Position numbers and translations under genes: made by a program. Shown in pieces: positions 27,091-36,574 of a stretch of DNA of 54,888 nt. How positions within the stretch are numbered: position 1 is the stretch's first letter; each line of letters begins with the position of its first letter. Below the pieces are notes generated by a model. The model did not search any database. It saw only the letters and a program-made list of their open reading frames with translations, and was not told the origin of the DNA. Source of the DNA: an uncultured beta proteobacterium (lineage in GTDB: Bacteria > Pseudomonadota > Gammaproteobacteria > Burkholderiales > Burkholderiaceae_C); the NCBI GenBank assembly GCA_903905735.1, contig CAIVHU010000062.1:1-54888 (forward strand), read 5' to 3'.

Positions 27091-27130
27091 CCTTGCAATT
27101 ATGGAGTTTCATTCCATAATTTGCAAGGAT
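27089..27130 (-). promoter_or_regulatory. Palindromic, possibly leaderless promoter of the DUF4143 operon
   Basis: Arms 27089-27105 and 27113-27130 are reverse complements apart from one extra base, with a 7-nt centre. On the minus strand TTGCAA (27126-27121), 17 nt, then CATAAT (27103-27098) makes a good -35/-10 pair, and the ATG begins 7 nt after the -10 box. Transcription would therefore begin at or next to the start codon. The plus strand also has TTGCAA, 16 nt, CATAAT, so the site could fire both ways. A dimeric repressor could bind the dyad, possibly a product of the operon itself. Confidence 0.6.
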
Positions 27131-27138
27131 AAAAGTGC

Positions 27139-28896
27139 TCAATACCCCAACGCCATCCCGGTATTGCGGCGCGGGTCGTTGGCACCGTAGAAGCGGTTGT
27201 TGCCGACTGGTTTGCCACCCAATGACGGCGCGCCGATCAGGATGGCGGTCATGTGGTTGGCGGGCTGGGCCGGGCCCAGTTTCTGGCCTTTGGCTTCGAG
27301 CAGCTGGCGCGTGTCGGGCGACAGCGCAAAGTTTTCCACGTAAGTCACATCCGGCAGCCACTGCTGATGAAAGCGTGGCGCGTCCACTGCTTCCTGTACC
27401 GTCATGCTGTAGTCGATCACGTTGAGCATGGTCAGCATCACGGCGGTGATGATGCGGCTGCCACCCGGTGTGCCCAGCACCATCACCGGCTGACCGTCCT
27501 TGCTGACAATCGTCGGGCTCATGGACGACAGCGGCCGTTTGCCGGGTGCGATGGCGTTGGCCTCGCCCTGCACCAGACCATACAGGTTGGGTACGCCGGG
27601 CTTGGCGGTGAAGTCGTCCATTTCGTTGTTCAGCAGCACGCCGGTGCCGGGCACGGTGATCTTGGTGCCGAACCAGTCGTTGAGCGTGTAGGTCACCCCC
27701 ACCGCATTGCCCCAGCGGTCGGCAATCGAGTAATGCGTGGTGTTGGTGCCTTCGTGCGGTGCCACGCCGGGTCTGATGTCTTGCGAAACCCCGGCTTTGT
27801 CAGGGTCGATGGCGGCGCGAATCTGCGCCGCGTAGGCCTTGTCGGTCAGGCGGGCCACCGGGTTGGTGACAAAGTCCGGGTCACCCAGGTAGCTGTTGCG
27901 GTCCACATAAGCGTGGCGCATGGCCTCAATCTGGTAATGCACCGATTGAGCTGAACGAAAGCCAAGATCCTTGAGCGGGTAGCCCTCCAGAATGTTGAGC
28001 ATTTCGCAGATCACCACACCGCCCGAGCTCGGTGGCGGGGCTGAGACTACGTGGTAACCCCGGTAGTCACACTCGATGGGGCTGAGTTCGCGGGTGCGGT
28101 ACTGGTCCAGATCCGCCTTGGTGATGATGCCGCCACCCATCTGGCTCGATGCCACCAGACTCGAGGCGACCTTGCCTTTGTAAAAACCATCGGTGCCTTG
28201 GCGGCTGATGCTGCCGAGCGTCTTGGCAAGGTCTTTTTGTACCAGCGTGTCACCCACTTGATAAGGCTCGCCACGCTTCAGAAAGATGGAGGCAGAGGCC
28301 CGGTCGCGCTGGAACTTTTCGGTGGCGGTGTGCAGGATGTCGATGTCGCCTTGATCGAGCTTGAAGCCATGCTGTGCCAGGCGGATGGCAGGTTTCAGTA
28401 GCGTGGCGCGGGATTGCGTGCCGTATTTTTCACGGGCGTATTCGAGCCCGGAGACGCTGCCCGGAACGCCGACTGCCAAGGGGCTGTCGGTGCTCAGCCC
28501 CTTGACCACATTGCCGTCCTTGTCCAGATACATGTTGGCGGTGGCGGCCAGCGGGGCTTTTTCACGAAAGTCCAGAAATGTCTTGCGCCCGTCAGCGGTT
28601 TGCAGTGTCATGAAGCCACCACCACCCAGGTTGCCCGCCGCCGGGTACACCACGGCCAGCGCGTAGCCCACGGCCACGGCGGCGTCCACCGCATTGCCAC
28701 CACGCTTGAGCACATCCACACCCACCTGCGTGGCCAGATGCTGGGCGGTGACGACCATGCCATGCTCGGCTGCGACCGGTGCCAGCGAGGCAGCCATGGA
28801 CGCTGTGACACCGGTGAGAAGCAGACTCGTTGCCCATAGTGCATGTTTGACGGCTGAAAAAACCTTGGGCGGGGTGGAGCAAAGCGGGATCATCAT
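27139..28896 (-). CDS. ggt: Gamma-glutamyltransferase
   Basis: Periplasmic Ntn-hydrolase of 585 aa that transfers or hydrolyses the gamma-glutamyl group of glutathione. The signal peptide covers about residues 15-36 (ending SMAA). Self-cleavage before Thr386 in GTNTTHYSIAD gives large and small subunits. The conserved GLTP/SSMSPT region appears as PLSSMSPTIV, and the oxyanion Gly pair as LGTPGGSRI. The ATG at 28896 is preceded by GGAGG at 8 nt, better than the in-frame GTG at 28938. It ends beside the palindromic promoter of the DUF4143 operon. Confidence 0.95.
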   Translation of the reverse strand: MMIPLCSTPPKVFSAVKHALWATSLLLTGVTASMAASLAPVAAEHGMVVTAQHLATQVGVDVLKRGGNAVDAAVAVGYALAVVYPAAGNLGGGGFMTLQTADGRKTFLDFREKAPLAATANMYLDKDGNVVKGLSTDSPLAVGVPGSVSGLEYAREKYGTQSRATLLKPAIRLAQHGFKLDQGDIDILHTATEKFQRDRASASIFLKRGEPYQVGDTLVQKDLAKTLGSISRQGTDGFYKGKVASSLVASSQMGGGIITKADLDQYRTRELSPIECDYRGYHVVSAPPPSSGGVVICEMLNILEGYPLKDLGFRSAQSVHYQIEAMRHAYVDRNSYLGDPDFVTNPVARLTDKAYAAQIRAAIDPDKAGVSQDIRPGVAPHEGTNTTHYSIADRWGNAVGVTYTLNDWFGTKITVPGTGVLLNNEMDDFTAKPGVPNLYGLVQGEANAIAPGKRPLSSMSPTIVSKDGQPVMVLGTPGGSRIITAVMLTMLNVIDYSMTVQEAVDAPRFHQQWLPDVTYVENFALSPDTRQLLEAKGQKLGPAQPANHMTAILIGAPSLGGKPVGNNRFYGANDPRRNTGMALGY

Positions 28897-28946
28897 CAAG
28901 GCATCCTCCAAAGAAGGTGGTAGGGGCCGGATTGGCACGCCTGAAT

Positions 28947-30221
<1,275 letters not shown>

Positions 30222-31484
30222 CTACCGCTCAAAATGGTGGCGTACACGGTCCTCGAGCAACTGGCGGGCTTCGGGCTCACTGATGCCCTGCAGCTGCTCG
30301 AAAATGCTGTGCGCCATCGGGCGGAACACGTCCATCACCGCCGGATCAAAGTGGCTGCCAGTGCCTTTCTCCAGAATCGTCATGGTGGTCTCGAAGCCCA
30401 TGGGCTCCTTGTAGGGGCGTCTGGAGCACAGCGCGTCAAACACGTCGGCCACGGAAAAAATGCGTGCCGATAGCGGAATGGCAGCGCCCGCCAGTTGGCG
30501 CGGGTAGCCGGTGCCGTCCCAGCGCTCATGGTGTGCCGCCACCACCATCTTCGCATCCTTCAGCCAGCCGATGCCGTTGACGATGTGTTCGCCCAGCGTC
30601 ACGTGGGTGTGCATGATGGCGAGTTCGGCCTCACTGAGTTGGCCGGGTTTGAGCAGAATCGCATCCGTAATGCCGATCTTGCCGACATCGTGCAAAAAGC
30701 TTCCGGCGATCAGCGACTGCATGGTGGCCCCTGCAAAGCCCATCTGGTCGCCGATCAGGGAGGCGATCCAGGCCACCCGGTAGTTGTGCGCCCCGGTGTC
30801 GGAATCGCGCTCGGCAATGGCCCGCCCCAGCGCGCCCATCAGTGACAGGTGCGAGTCCATCACCTCATACGTCTTGCGCTCGTTGGATTTGGACAAATGC
30901 CGCATCACCGGGTACAGGGCCGCACCACACAGCAGCGAGGCCAGGCAGGCGATGAGAGCCATCGTCAGCGCATTGGCGCGGATGTCTGCTTTTTGCCATT
31001 CGGGCACCACGCGTACGCCCTCGAAATAGCCGGTGATGGGTGACCGGCCGTCATCTGCTGACGCACGTAGCGGCACAAAGACGCGCAGCATCCAGCGTTC
31101 ACCGGGGACTCTGACGCTCTCAAAGTGTGCCGTGGTGTAGCTTGGCGTCTCGTGCAGGGGCAGTAAAGGCAGCACCTCCTGCCCTTCTCGGGCCAAGGAT
31201 GTGGCCAGCTTCTGGCCCTTGCGGTCATAAATCTCGGCCACATCAAACATGCCGGCAGTGATGGCTTGCGTCGCGAGGGTGGCGCGCTCAACGGCTTGCG
31301 GGTCTGACAGGTTGATGGCGTCGTGTTGACGCAGCAAGCGACCGGACGCTTCGCTGGCCAGCGAGACGATGCTTTGCTCGGCTTTGGCACGGGTGACAAA
31401 CCAGGCCACAGGGCTGACCAGCGCCGCCAGCAGGATGCTGACGGTGGCGATGCGTGTGGCGGTGCGCTTCTGAAACCTGTTCAT
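30222..31484 (-). CDS. Membrane HD-GYP domain phosphodiesterase
   Basis: A 420-aa inner-membrane signalling protein. Helix 1 (about 13-31) and helix 2 (about 173-196) enclose a periplasmic sensing domain of some 140 residues. The cytoplasmic HD-GYP domain holds H233 (DTGAHNYRV), HD at 265-266 in FLHDVGKIG, the HHERWDGTGYP block with GYP at 325-327, and VADVFDALCSRRPYK. All catalytic landmarks are present, so hydrolysis of cyclic di-GMP is expected. It lies between queA and tgt on the same strand, 30 nt from queA and 93 nt from tgt, an unusual site for a signalling gene. A GCCACGC/GCGTGGC hairpin (30177-30199) follows the stop without a T run. Confidence 0.9.
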   Translation of the reverse strand: MNRFQKRTATRIATVSILLAALVSPVAWFVTRAKAEQSIVSLASEASGRLLRQHDAINLSDPQAVERATLATQAITAGMFDVAEIYDRKGQKLATSLAREGQEVLPLLPLHETPSYTTAHFESVRVPGERWMLRVFVPLRASADDGRSPITGYFEGVRVVPEWQKADIRANALTMALIACLASLLCGAALYPVMRHLSKSNERKTYEVMDSHLSLMGALGRAIAERDSDTGAHNYRVAWIASLIGDQMGFAGATMQSLIAGSFLHDVGKIGITDAILLKPGQLSEAELAIMHTHVTLGEHIVNGIGWLKDAKMVVAAHHERWDGTGYPRQLAGAAIPLSARIFSVADVFDALCSRRPYKEPMGFETTMTILEKGTGSHFDPAVMDVFRPMAHSIFEQLQGISEPEARQLLEDRVRHHFER

Positions 31485-31514
31485 GGATGCTGTATTGGAG
31501 CACCAAGACGCGAT

Positions 31515-32675
31515 TTAGTGCCCGCGTATCAGCAGCATGGCATCGCCATAACTGAAAAAACGGTATTTCTCCCGGATGGCGTGGGCGTAAAGCGCGCGGA
31601 TATGCTCATACCCGGCAAAGGCGCTGACCAGCATCATCAGGCTGGACTTGGGGAGGTGAAAGTTGGTGATCAGCGCGTCCACCACCTGGAATTCAAAGCC
31701 CGGTGTGATGAAGATGCGGGTGTCGCCCGAACATGGAGCCAGAGGCGTATCGGCAACAAATGGGGTCGGATCACCGCCCGCGAAGCGGGCGAGTGCTCTG
31801 ACCCCATTTGTTGTGTCATTCGCAGCCCAGCTCTCCAGCGTGCGTACCGTGGTGGTCCCGACCGCCACCACCCGCCCACCTCGAGCCCGGCAGTCGGCAA
31901 TGGCTTGCTGGGTGGCTACGGGCACCTCATACCACTCGCTGTGCATCTTGTGTTCGGCCAGGTTCTCGGTCTTGACCGGCTGAAACGTCCCCGCACCCAC
32001 ATGCAAGGTCACGTGCGCGCGCTGCACACCCATCGCGTCAATCTGCGCCAGCAGCGCTTCATCAAAGTGCAGCGCAGCAGTAGGCGCTGCCACGGCACCG
32101 GGGTTTTTGGCGAACACCGTCTGGTAGCGCTGGGAATCCTCCGCTGAATCGGTGTGGGTGATGTAGGGCGGCAGCGGAACGTGGCCGTGGCGCGCCATCA
32201 GCGTGTAGGGGTCGTCACCGGCATCGTTGCTGAGCACAAAGCGAAACAGCGGGCCGTCGTCATCGGGCCAGCGGCCCAGCAGCGTGGCGCAGGGGTGGTC
32301 GTGGCAGCCGGGTGCGGGTGTCAGGCTGACGGTGGTGCCAGCCTCCGGCTTTTTGCTGACCCGCATATGGGCTGCGACCTGGTTGCCACCCAGCACGCGC
32401 TCAATCAGTAGCTCTAGCTTGCCGCCACTGGGTTTTTCGCCAAACAGCCGCGCGTTCATGACCTGGGTGTCGTTGAACACCATCAGGTCGCCGGGTTGCA
32501 AGAGGGCGGGCAAGTCGCGAAAAATGCGGTCCACCGGCGCGCTGGCGCGGCCATCGAGCAGGCGCGAGCCACTGCGCTCGGGCGCTGGGTGCTGGGCAAT
32601 CAGCTCTGGCGGCAGCGCATAGTCGAAGTCGCTCAACGTCAAGGTGTGTGGGAACTTGGGGGTGGATGCGGTCAT
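31515..32675 (-). CDS. queA: S-adenosylmethionine:tRNA ribosyltransferase-isomerase
   Basis: Transfers the ribosyl part of SAM to preQ1-tRNA, making epoxyqueuosine. At 386 aa it is longer than E. coli QueA (356). N-terminal [37 protein letters not shown] and [20 protein letters not shown] are family hallmarks. The extra length comes largely from a segment between [13 protein letters not shown] and [10 protein letters not shown], where the DNA is a 60-nt nested palindrome (31754-31813) read in frame. The start at 32675 fits the family; the 41 in-frame codons upstream do not. It is the first gene of the queA, HD-GYP, tgt string. Confidence 0.95.
   Translation of the reverse strand: MTASTPKFPHTLTLSDFDYALPPELIAQHPAPERSGSRLLDGRASAPVDRIFRDLPALLQPGDLMVFNDTQVMNARLFGEKPSGGKLELLIERVLGGNQVAAHMRVSKKPEAGTTVSLTPAPGCHDHPCATLLGRWPDDDGPLFRFVLSNDAGDDPYTLMARHGHVPLPPYITHTDSAEDSQRYQTVFAKNPGAVAAPTAALHFDEALLAQIDAMGVQRAHVTLHVGAGTFQPVKTENLAEHKMHSEWYEVPVATQQAIADCRARGGRVVAVGTTTVRTLESWAANDTTNGVRALARFAGGDPTPFVADTPLAPCSGDTRIFITPGFEFQVVDALITNFHLPKSSLMMLVSAFAGYEHIRALYAHAIREKYRFFSYGDAMLLIRGH
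31754..31813 (+). repeat. REP-like nested palindrome in frame inside queA
   Basis: Outer arms CAACAAATGGGGTC (31754-31767) and GACCCCATTTGTTG (31800-31813) are perfect 14-nt reverse complements. An inner hairpin CGCCCGC-GAA-GCGGGCG (31775-31791) is also perfect. Total length is 60 nt, exactly 20 codons. The GGGGTCAGAGC type sequence next to the arm (read on the minus strand) resembles REP elements associated with RAYT transposases, which is from memory. Confidence 0.8.
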
Positions 32676-32862
32676 GTTGCTTGAGGGGCGGACTTGCCCC
32701 GTGCCAAGTGAAGGGAGTGGGCCATTGTCGCAGCCACCGACATGAAAAGGCCGGTTGTGCCAACGAATCGAGGTTTGCGCCCGGATGTTCGCTGGCAAAC
32801 CGATGTGTCTTTCCTGCGAATGCTATAAACCGGCTTTTTCCACTGCTGCGGAGGTCATCATC

Positions 32863-33516
32863 ATGATCACTTTGACATCAACTGCCCGTTCGACAACCCT
32901 TGGCCTGAGCACTCTGGCTTTGCTGCTTGGCGGCTGCGCCAATATGTCCGACACGCAGCGTAGTTCCGCCATTGGTGCGGGGGTTGGTGCGCTGGCCGGT
33001 GTGGCGGTGGGCAACAGCCGAGAATCGGCCGCCATTGGCGCTGGCCTGGGCGCTTTGGGCGGCTACATCTGGTCGAACCAGATGGCACAGAAAAAAGCCG
33101 CCATGGAGCAGGCCACGGCGGGCACCGGCGTGGCGGTGACGCAAACGGCCGACAACCAGCTCAAGCTCAATATTCCGAGCGATATTTCGTTTGACACCGG
33201 CAGCAGTCGCATCAAACCCAATCTGCAGCCCATCCTGAACCAGTTTGCGCAAGGCCTTTCCAGCCAGCCCAACACCGAGATCCGCATCGTGGGATACACC
33301 GACAGCACCGGCTCGGATGCCATCAACAATCCGCTCTCAGTCAACCGCGCGGCCAGTGCGCGTGACTATCTGGCCTCGCGCGGGGTCGATGCGCAGCGCA
33401 GCCAGATTGATGGCCGGGGATCGCGCGAACCCATTGCCGACAACGCCACCGCCGCGGGCCGCGCCAAAAACCGCCGTATCGAGATATTTCTGGCCGAGCG
33501 CGCGGTGACACGTTAA
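32863..33516 (+). CDS. OmpA-family lipoprotein with glycine-zipper segment
   Basis: A 217-aa outer-membrane-associated protein. The lipobox LLGGC places the lipidated Cys at residue 25. A glycine-zipper region (GAGVGALAGVAVGN, then GAGLGALGGYIW) covers about 38-73, followed by a C-terminal OmpA peptidoglycan-binding domain (about 105-215) with ISFDTGSSRIKPNL, IVGYTDSTGS, NPLSVNRAASARDYL and NRRIEIFLA. It probably links the outer membrane to the cell wall. The start at 32863 follows GGAGGTCATCATC. The Asp in GYTDSTG and Arg in KNRRIEI are the expected diaminopimelate contacts. Confidence 0.9.
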   Translation: MITLTSTARSTTLGLSTLALLLGGCANMSDTQRSSAIGAGVGALAGVAVGNSRESAAIGAGLGALGGYIWSNQMAQKKAAMEQATAGTGVAVTQTADNQLKLNIPSDISFDTGSSRIKPNLQPILNQFAQGLSSQPNTEIRIVGYTDSTGSDAINNPLSVNRAASARDYLASRGVDAQRSQIDGRGSREPIADNATAAGRAKNRRIEIFLAERAVTR

Positions 33517-33527
33517 CGGTACCCCGC

Positions 33528-33809
33528 ATGGACGACGATCTGACGACCCTGTCGCGTGAGCAGCTGGTGGCGGAGGTGGTCAAACTCCGGGCGGGCATCC
33601 GCACACACCGGGACAGCTCGGGCCATGATTTGTGCTGGCATCACCCCGCGCTGTGGGCGCTGTTGCCTGACAAGAACCAGCCCGCGCTACAGGTGCCCGA
33701 CTGGCCGCAGTTCATGCAGGGCTGCGTGCGCTATCGCCAGTCCCTGGACGAGCAATGCCCCCATGCGCCCCGCACTCAGCAGGACTATGTTTCTCCACAA
33801 AAAGCATAG
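33528..33809 (+). CDS. Small conserved hypothetical protein
   Basis: A 93-aa soluble protein starting 11 nt after the OmpA-like gene. It begins with a short coiled segment (LTTLSREQLVAEVVKLRAGIRTHRD) followed by HDLCWHHPALWALLP and WPQFMQGCVRYRQSLDEQ. The first part resembles small betaproteobacterial proteins of unknown role that I cannot name. The TAG stop (33807-33809) lies at the start of a hairpin repeat copy, so its last residues may derive from that repeat. Confidence 0.65.
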   Translation: MDDDLTTLSREQLVAEVVKLRAGIRTHRDSSGHDLCWHHPALWALLPDKNQPALQVPDWPQFMQGCVRYRQSLDEQCPHAPRTQQDYVSPQKA

Positions 33810-33848
33810 CATTTAGCGCTTGATTTGTAAGGGCTAGAGGCTTATTTC
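33804..33848 (+). repeat. Dispersed hairpin repeat, copy 8, overlaps a stop codon
   Basis: Reads GCATAGCATTTAGCGCTTG, then GTAAGGGCTAGAGGCTTATTT. It includes the TAG stop of the preceding small gene and fills most of the gap before recG. Confidence 0.7.
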
Positions 33849-33923
33849 CCATGTAATTATGTTGCGCCAGCAGGGATTTTCCGCCAGCCCCCGATGACGA
33901 AGTGGCTGCGCCACAATCACGCC

Positions 33924-36176
33924 ATGCCCACCGCAACCGCCGCCCCAGCCGCCAAGCCCTTGAGTGGCCCGCAAAAGGCCCTGCGCAAGCTCGGGCTGAA
34001 CCGAGCCATTGATCTGGCGTTGCACCTGCCACTGCGCTACGAGGATGAAACCCGCCTGGTCCAACTGCGCGACGTGCGCGAGGGCGAGGTGGCGCAAATT
34101 GAAGGCACGGTGCGCCACAGCGAGGTCAAACTCGGTGGCACGCGGCAACTGCTGGTGACGCTCGATGACGGCACCGGCACCTGCCTGATGCGCTTCTTCA
34201 CCTTCTACCCGTCGCAGCAAAAGGCGCTGGCGGTGGGCAACCGGCTGCGTGTGCGCGGCGAAATTCGTGGCGGTTTTGCCGGGCTGACCATGATGCACCC
34301 GGCTTTCAAACCGGCCGGTGGCGAGCTGGCCGCCGCTTTGACCCCGGTGTACCCCACGGTAGCGGGTTTGCCACAGGCCTATTTGCGCCGCGCCGTGGAT
34401 GCCGGTCTGGCGCGGGCCGACCTGAGCGACACCATCCCCTCTGATTATTTAAATCAAATTGGCCTCAAGCCCTTATGGAATATGGGTAAAGCGCTCTCGT
34501 TTTTGCATCATCCAACGCCCAATGTGAGTTTGTCCACGCTGGAAGACCACAGCCACCCGGCGTGGCAGCGGCTCAAAGCAGAGGAGCTTCTGGCACAGCA
34601 ACTCTCGCAGCTGCAGGCCAAACGCGAGCGCGCGGCATTGCGCGCCCCTGCGCTGGTGGCCAGCCCGGACCGCGTTGCGGGTCAGCAGCGGGGAGGCATT
34701 GCGCATGGACAAGGCCTTACCGATGCGGCACAGCCGCCCCTGCCAACGCCCGCGCTTCACGATCGCCTGCTGGCCACCTTGCCCTTCCAGCTGACCGTCG
34801 CCCAGCGCCGCGTCTGCGACGAAATCACCCGTGACCTGCGCCAGAACGTGCCGATGCACCGCCTGTTGCAAGGCGATGTGGGTTCCGGCAAAACCGTGGT
34901 AGCGGCTCTCGCCGCTGCTGTGTGTATCGACGCGGGCTGGCAATGTGCGCTGATGGCCCCCACCGAAATTTTGGCGACGCAACACTTTGCCAAGCTGGTG
35001 AGTTGGTTACAGCCGCTGGGCATCACCGTGGCTTGGCTGACCGGGAGCCAGAAGGCCAAAGAGCGGCGCGAGATGCTGGCGCTGATTGCCAGCGGCCAGG
35101 CGCAGCTGGTGGTAGGCACCCACGCCATCATCCAGGACAAGGTGCAGTTCAGCCGACTGGCGCTGGCCATCATCGACGAGCAACACCGCTTTGGCGTTGC
35201 GCAGCGGCTGGCGCTGCGCGGCAAGATGAGCAGCGATGACAATTTCAGCCAGGGACACCGTGGAACCGGCTTCGCCGGGCCACAGGGTGTCGCCCCCTTG
35301 AGCGGGGATGCGGCTACACGAAGTGAGCAAGCAACGGGTGTGGAGCCTCATTTGCTCATGATGACGGCCACCCCCATCCCACGCACGCTGGCCATGAGTT
35401 ATTACGCCGATTTGGATGTCTCGACCATCGACGAGTTGCCGCCAGGGCGCACACCCATCATCACCAAGGTGGTCAACGACGCGCGCCGGGGCGAGGTGGT
35501 TGAGCGCATTCGCGCGCAGATTGGCGAGGGACGGCAAATCTACTGGGTCTGCCCGCTGATTGAAGAAAGCGAGGCGCTGGACCTGACCAATGCCACTGAA
35601 ACCCACGCCCAGCTCAGCGCCGCGCTGCCGGGGGTGATGGTCGGTCTGCTGCATTCACGCATGCCGGTGGCCGAGAAAAAGGCGGTGATGAGCCTGTTTA
35701 CCGGTGGTCAGATGGCCGTGCTGGTCAGTACCACAGTGATTGAGGTCGGTGTCGATGTGCCCAACGCCAGCCTGATGGTGATCGAGCACGCCGAGCGGTT
35801 TGGCCTGAGCCAGTTACACCAGTTGCGCGGCCGTGTCGGGCGCGGCGCAGCGGCCTCAGCCTGCGTGCTGCTGTATTCCACGGGAGATGCGCCGCGCCTG
35901 GGCGAAACCGCGCGAGAGCGGCTGCGTGCCATGGCCGAGAGCAACGACGGCTTCGAGATCGCCCGGCGCGACCTGGAGATCCGTGGCCCGGGTGAGTTCA
36001 TGGGCGCGCGCCAGTCCGGTGCGGCCCTGCTGCGTTTTGCCGATGTGGTGGAAGATGCAGGCCTGCTGGCCTGGGCCCGCGAACTGGCACCGGTGATGCT
36101 GGACCGACACCCGCATCTGGCCGAGAAACATGTGCAGCGCTGGCTCGGTGGCAAGGCAGAATTTCTGAAAGCCTGA
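33924..36176 (+). CDS. recG: ATP-dependent DNA helicase RecG
   Basis: A helicase that remodels stalled replication forks and Holliday junctions. From 33924 it is 750 aa, longer than E. coli RecG (693). An N-terminal wedge/OB domain (VREGEVAQIEGTV) is followed by the SF2 core: Walker A LLQGDVGSGKTVVA, DEQH in IIDEQHRFG, TATPIPRTLAMS (motif III), HSRMP, and QLRGRVGRGA (motif VI), then the C-terminal TRG region. Two places look expanded: DYLNQIGLKPLWNMG, which coincides with a repeat copy, and about 35 residues before HLLMMTATP, which coincides with repeat-like DNA. The start may instead be the ATG at 33894; neither has a good RBS. Confidence 0.95.
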   Translation: MPTATAAPAAKPLSGPQKALRKLGLNRAIDLALHLPLRYEDETRLVQLRDVREGEVAQIEGTVRHSEVKLGGTRQLLVTLDDGTGTCLMRFFTFYPSQQKALAVGNRLRVRGEIRGGFAGLTMMHPAFKPAGGELAAALTPVYPTVAGLPQAYLRRAVDAGLARADLSDTIPSDYLNQIGLKPLWNMGKALSFLHHPTPNVSLSTLEDHSHPAWQRLKAEELLAQQLSQLQAKRERAALRAPALVASPDRVAGQQRGGIAHGQGLTDAAQPPLPTPALHDRLLATLPFQLTVAQRRVCDEITRDLRQNVPMHRLLQGDVGSGKTVVAALAAAVCIDAGWQCALMAPTEILATQHFAKLVSWLQPLGITVAWLTGSQKAKERREMLALIASGQAQLVVGTHAIIQDKVQFSRLALAIIDEQHRFGVAQRLALRGKMSSDDNFSQGHRGTGFAGPQGVAPLSGDAATRSEQATGVEPHLLMMTATPIPRTLAMSYYADLDVSTIDELPPGRTPIITKVVNDARRGEVVERIRAQIGEGRQIYWVCPLIEESEALDLTNATETHAQLSAALPGVMVGLLHSRMPVAEKKAVMSLFTGGQMAVLVSTTVIEVGVDVPNASLMVIEHAERFGLSQLHQLRGRVGRGAAASACVLLYSTGDAPRLGETARERLRAMAESNDGFEIARRDLEIRGPGEFMGARQSGAALLRFADVVEDAGLLAWARELAPVMLDRHPHLAEKHVQRWLGGKAEFLKA
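34448..34486 (-). repeat. Partial hairpin repeat, copy 9, in frame in recG
   Basis: Plus-strand AAATCAAATTGGCCTCAAGC then CCTTATGGAA matches the end of copies 6 and 7 (AAATCGGCTTCCAGCCCTTG). It is translated in recG as part of DYLNQIGLKPLW and uses two TTA codons, which are rare in the surrounding gene. Confidence 0.55.
35256..35340 (+). repeat. Repeat-like insert in recG before motif III
   Basis: This block encodes a Gly/Ala/Thr-rich stretch (HRGTGFAGPQGVAPLSGD and following) that has no counterpart in E. coli RecG, between the DEQH helicase motif and the TATPIP motif. The DNA contains CCGGC-TTC-GCCGG (35266-35278) and a CCCC/GGGG hairpin just after. It resembles a repeat I recall from Comamonadaceae intergenic DNA; no second copy is in the window. 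Confidence 0.5.
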
Positions 36177-36209
36177 TGGCGCGGTGCGCCAGCTTGCCGG
36201 GGTGCGCGT

Positions 36210-36527
36210 ATGCTCGCAGTCACCATGCAGCGACTCACCCAAGCTCCGAATCTGGCCATGGCCACCTTGTGGGCCGACGCGCTGCAAAACGAGGGCATTG
36301 CGACCTGTATCCAGCGCCAGTATCTGGGCGGTGGCGCGGGTGAGCTGCCGCCGGATCAGTGCCTGCCCGAGGTCTGGGTCAGAGAGCCGGCACAGTTTGT
36401 CAGGGCGCAGCAGCTCTTGTCGGATCTGCAGCATCCGCCACAACGCCGCTGGTTTTGCATCTGTGGCGAGCTGGTTGAGGGCGGCTTCGAGCAGTGCTGG
36501 GCTTGCGGCGCCTGGATGCCGCGCTGA
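36210..36527 (+). CDS. DUF2007-type protein with C-terminal zinc ribbon
   Basis: A 105-aa protein. The first 70 residues resemble the DUF2007 'putative signal transducing protein' fold (RLTQAPNLAMATLWADALQNEGI, then PEVWVREPAQFVRAQQLL). The C-terminus FCICGELVEGGFEQCWACGAW has four Cys arranged CxC and CxxC, a probable zinc ribbon. The start may be the ATG at 36225 rather than 36210. It lies between recG and oxyR with short gaps. The function is unknown. Confidence 0.72.
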   Translation: MLAVTMQRLTQAPNLAMATLWADALQNEGIATCIQRQYLGGGAGELPPDQCLPEVWVREPAQFVRAQQLLSDLQHPPQRRWFCICGELVEGGFEQCWACGAWMPR

Positions 36528-36574
36528 ACCGGGCCGATGCCAACAGGCATCTGTGAATGTAAGAAAATACGCCC

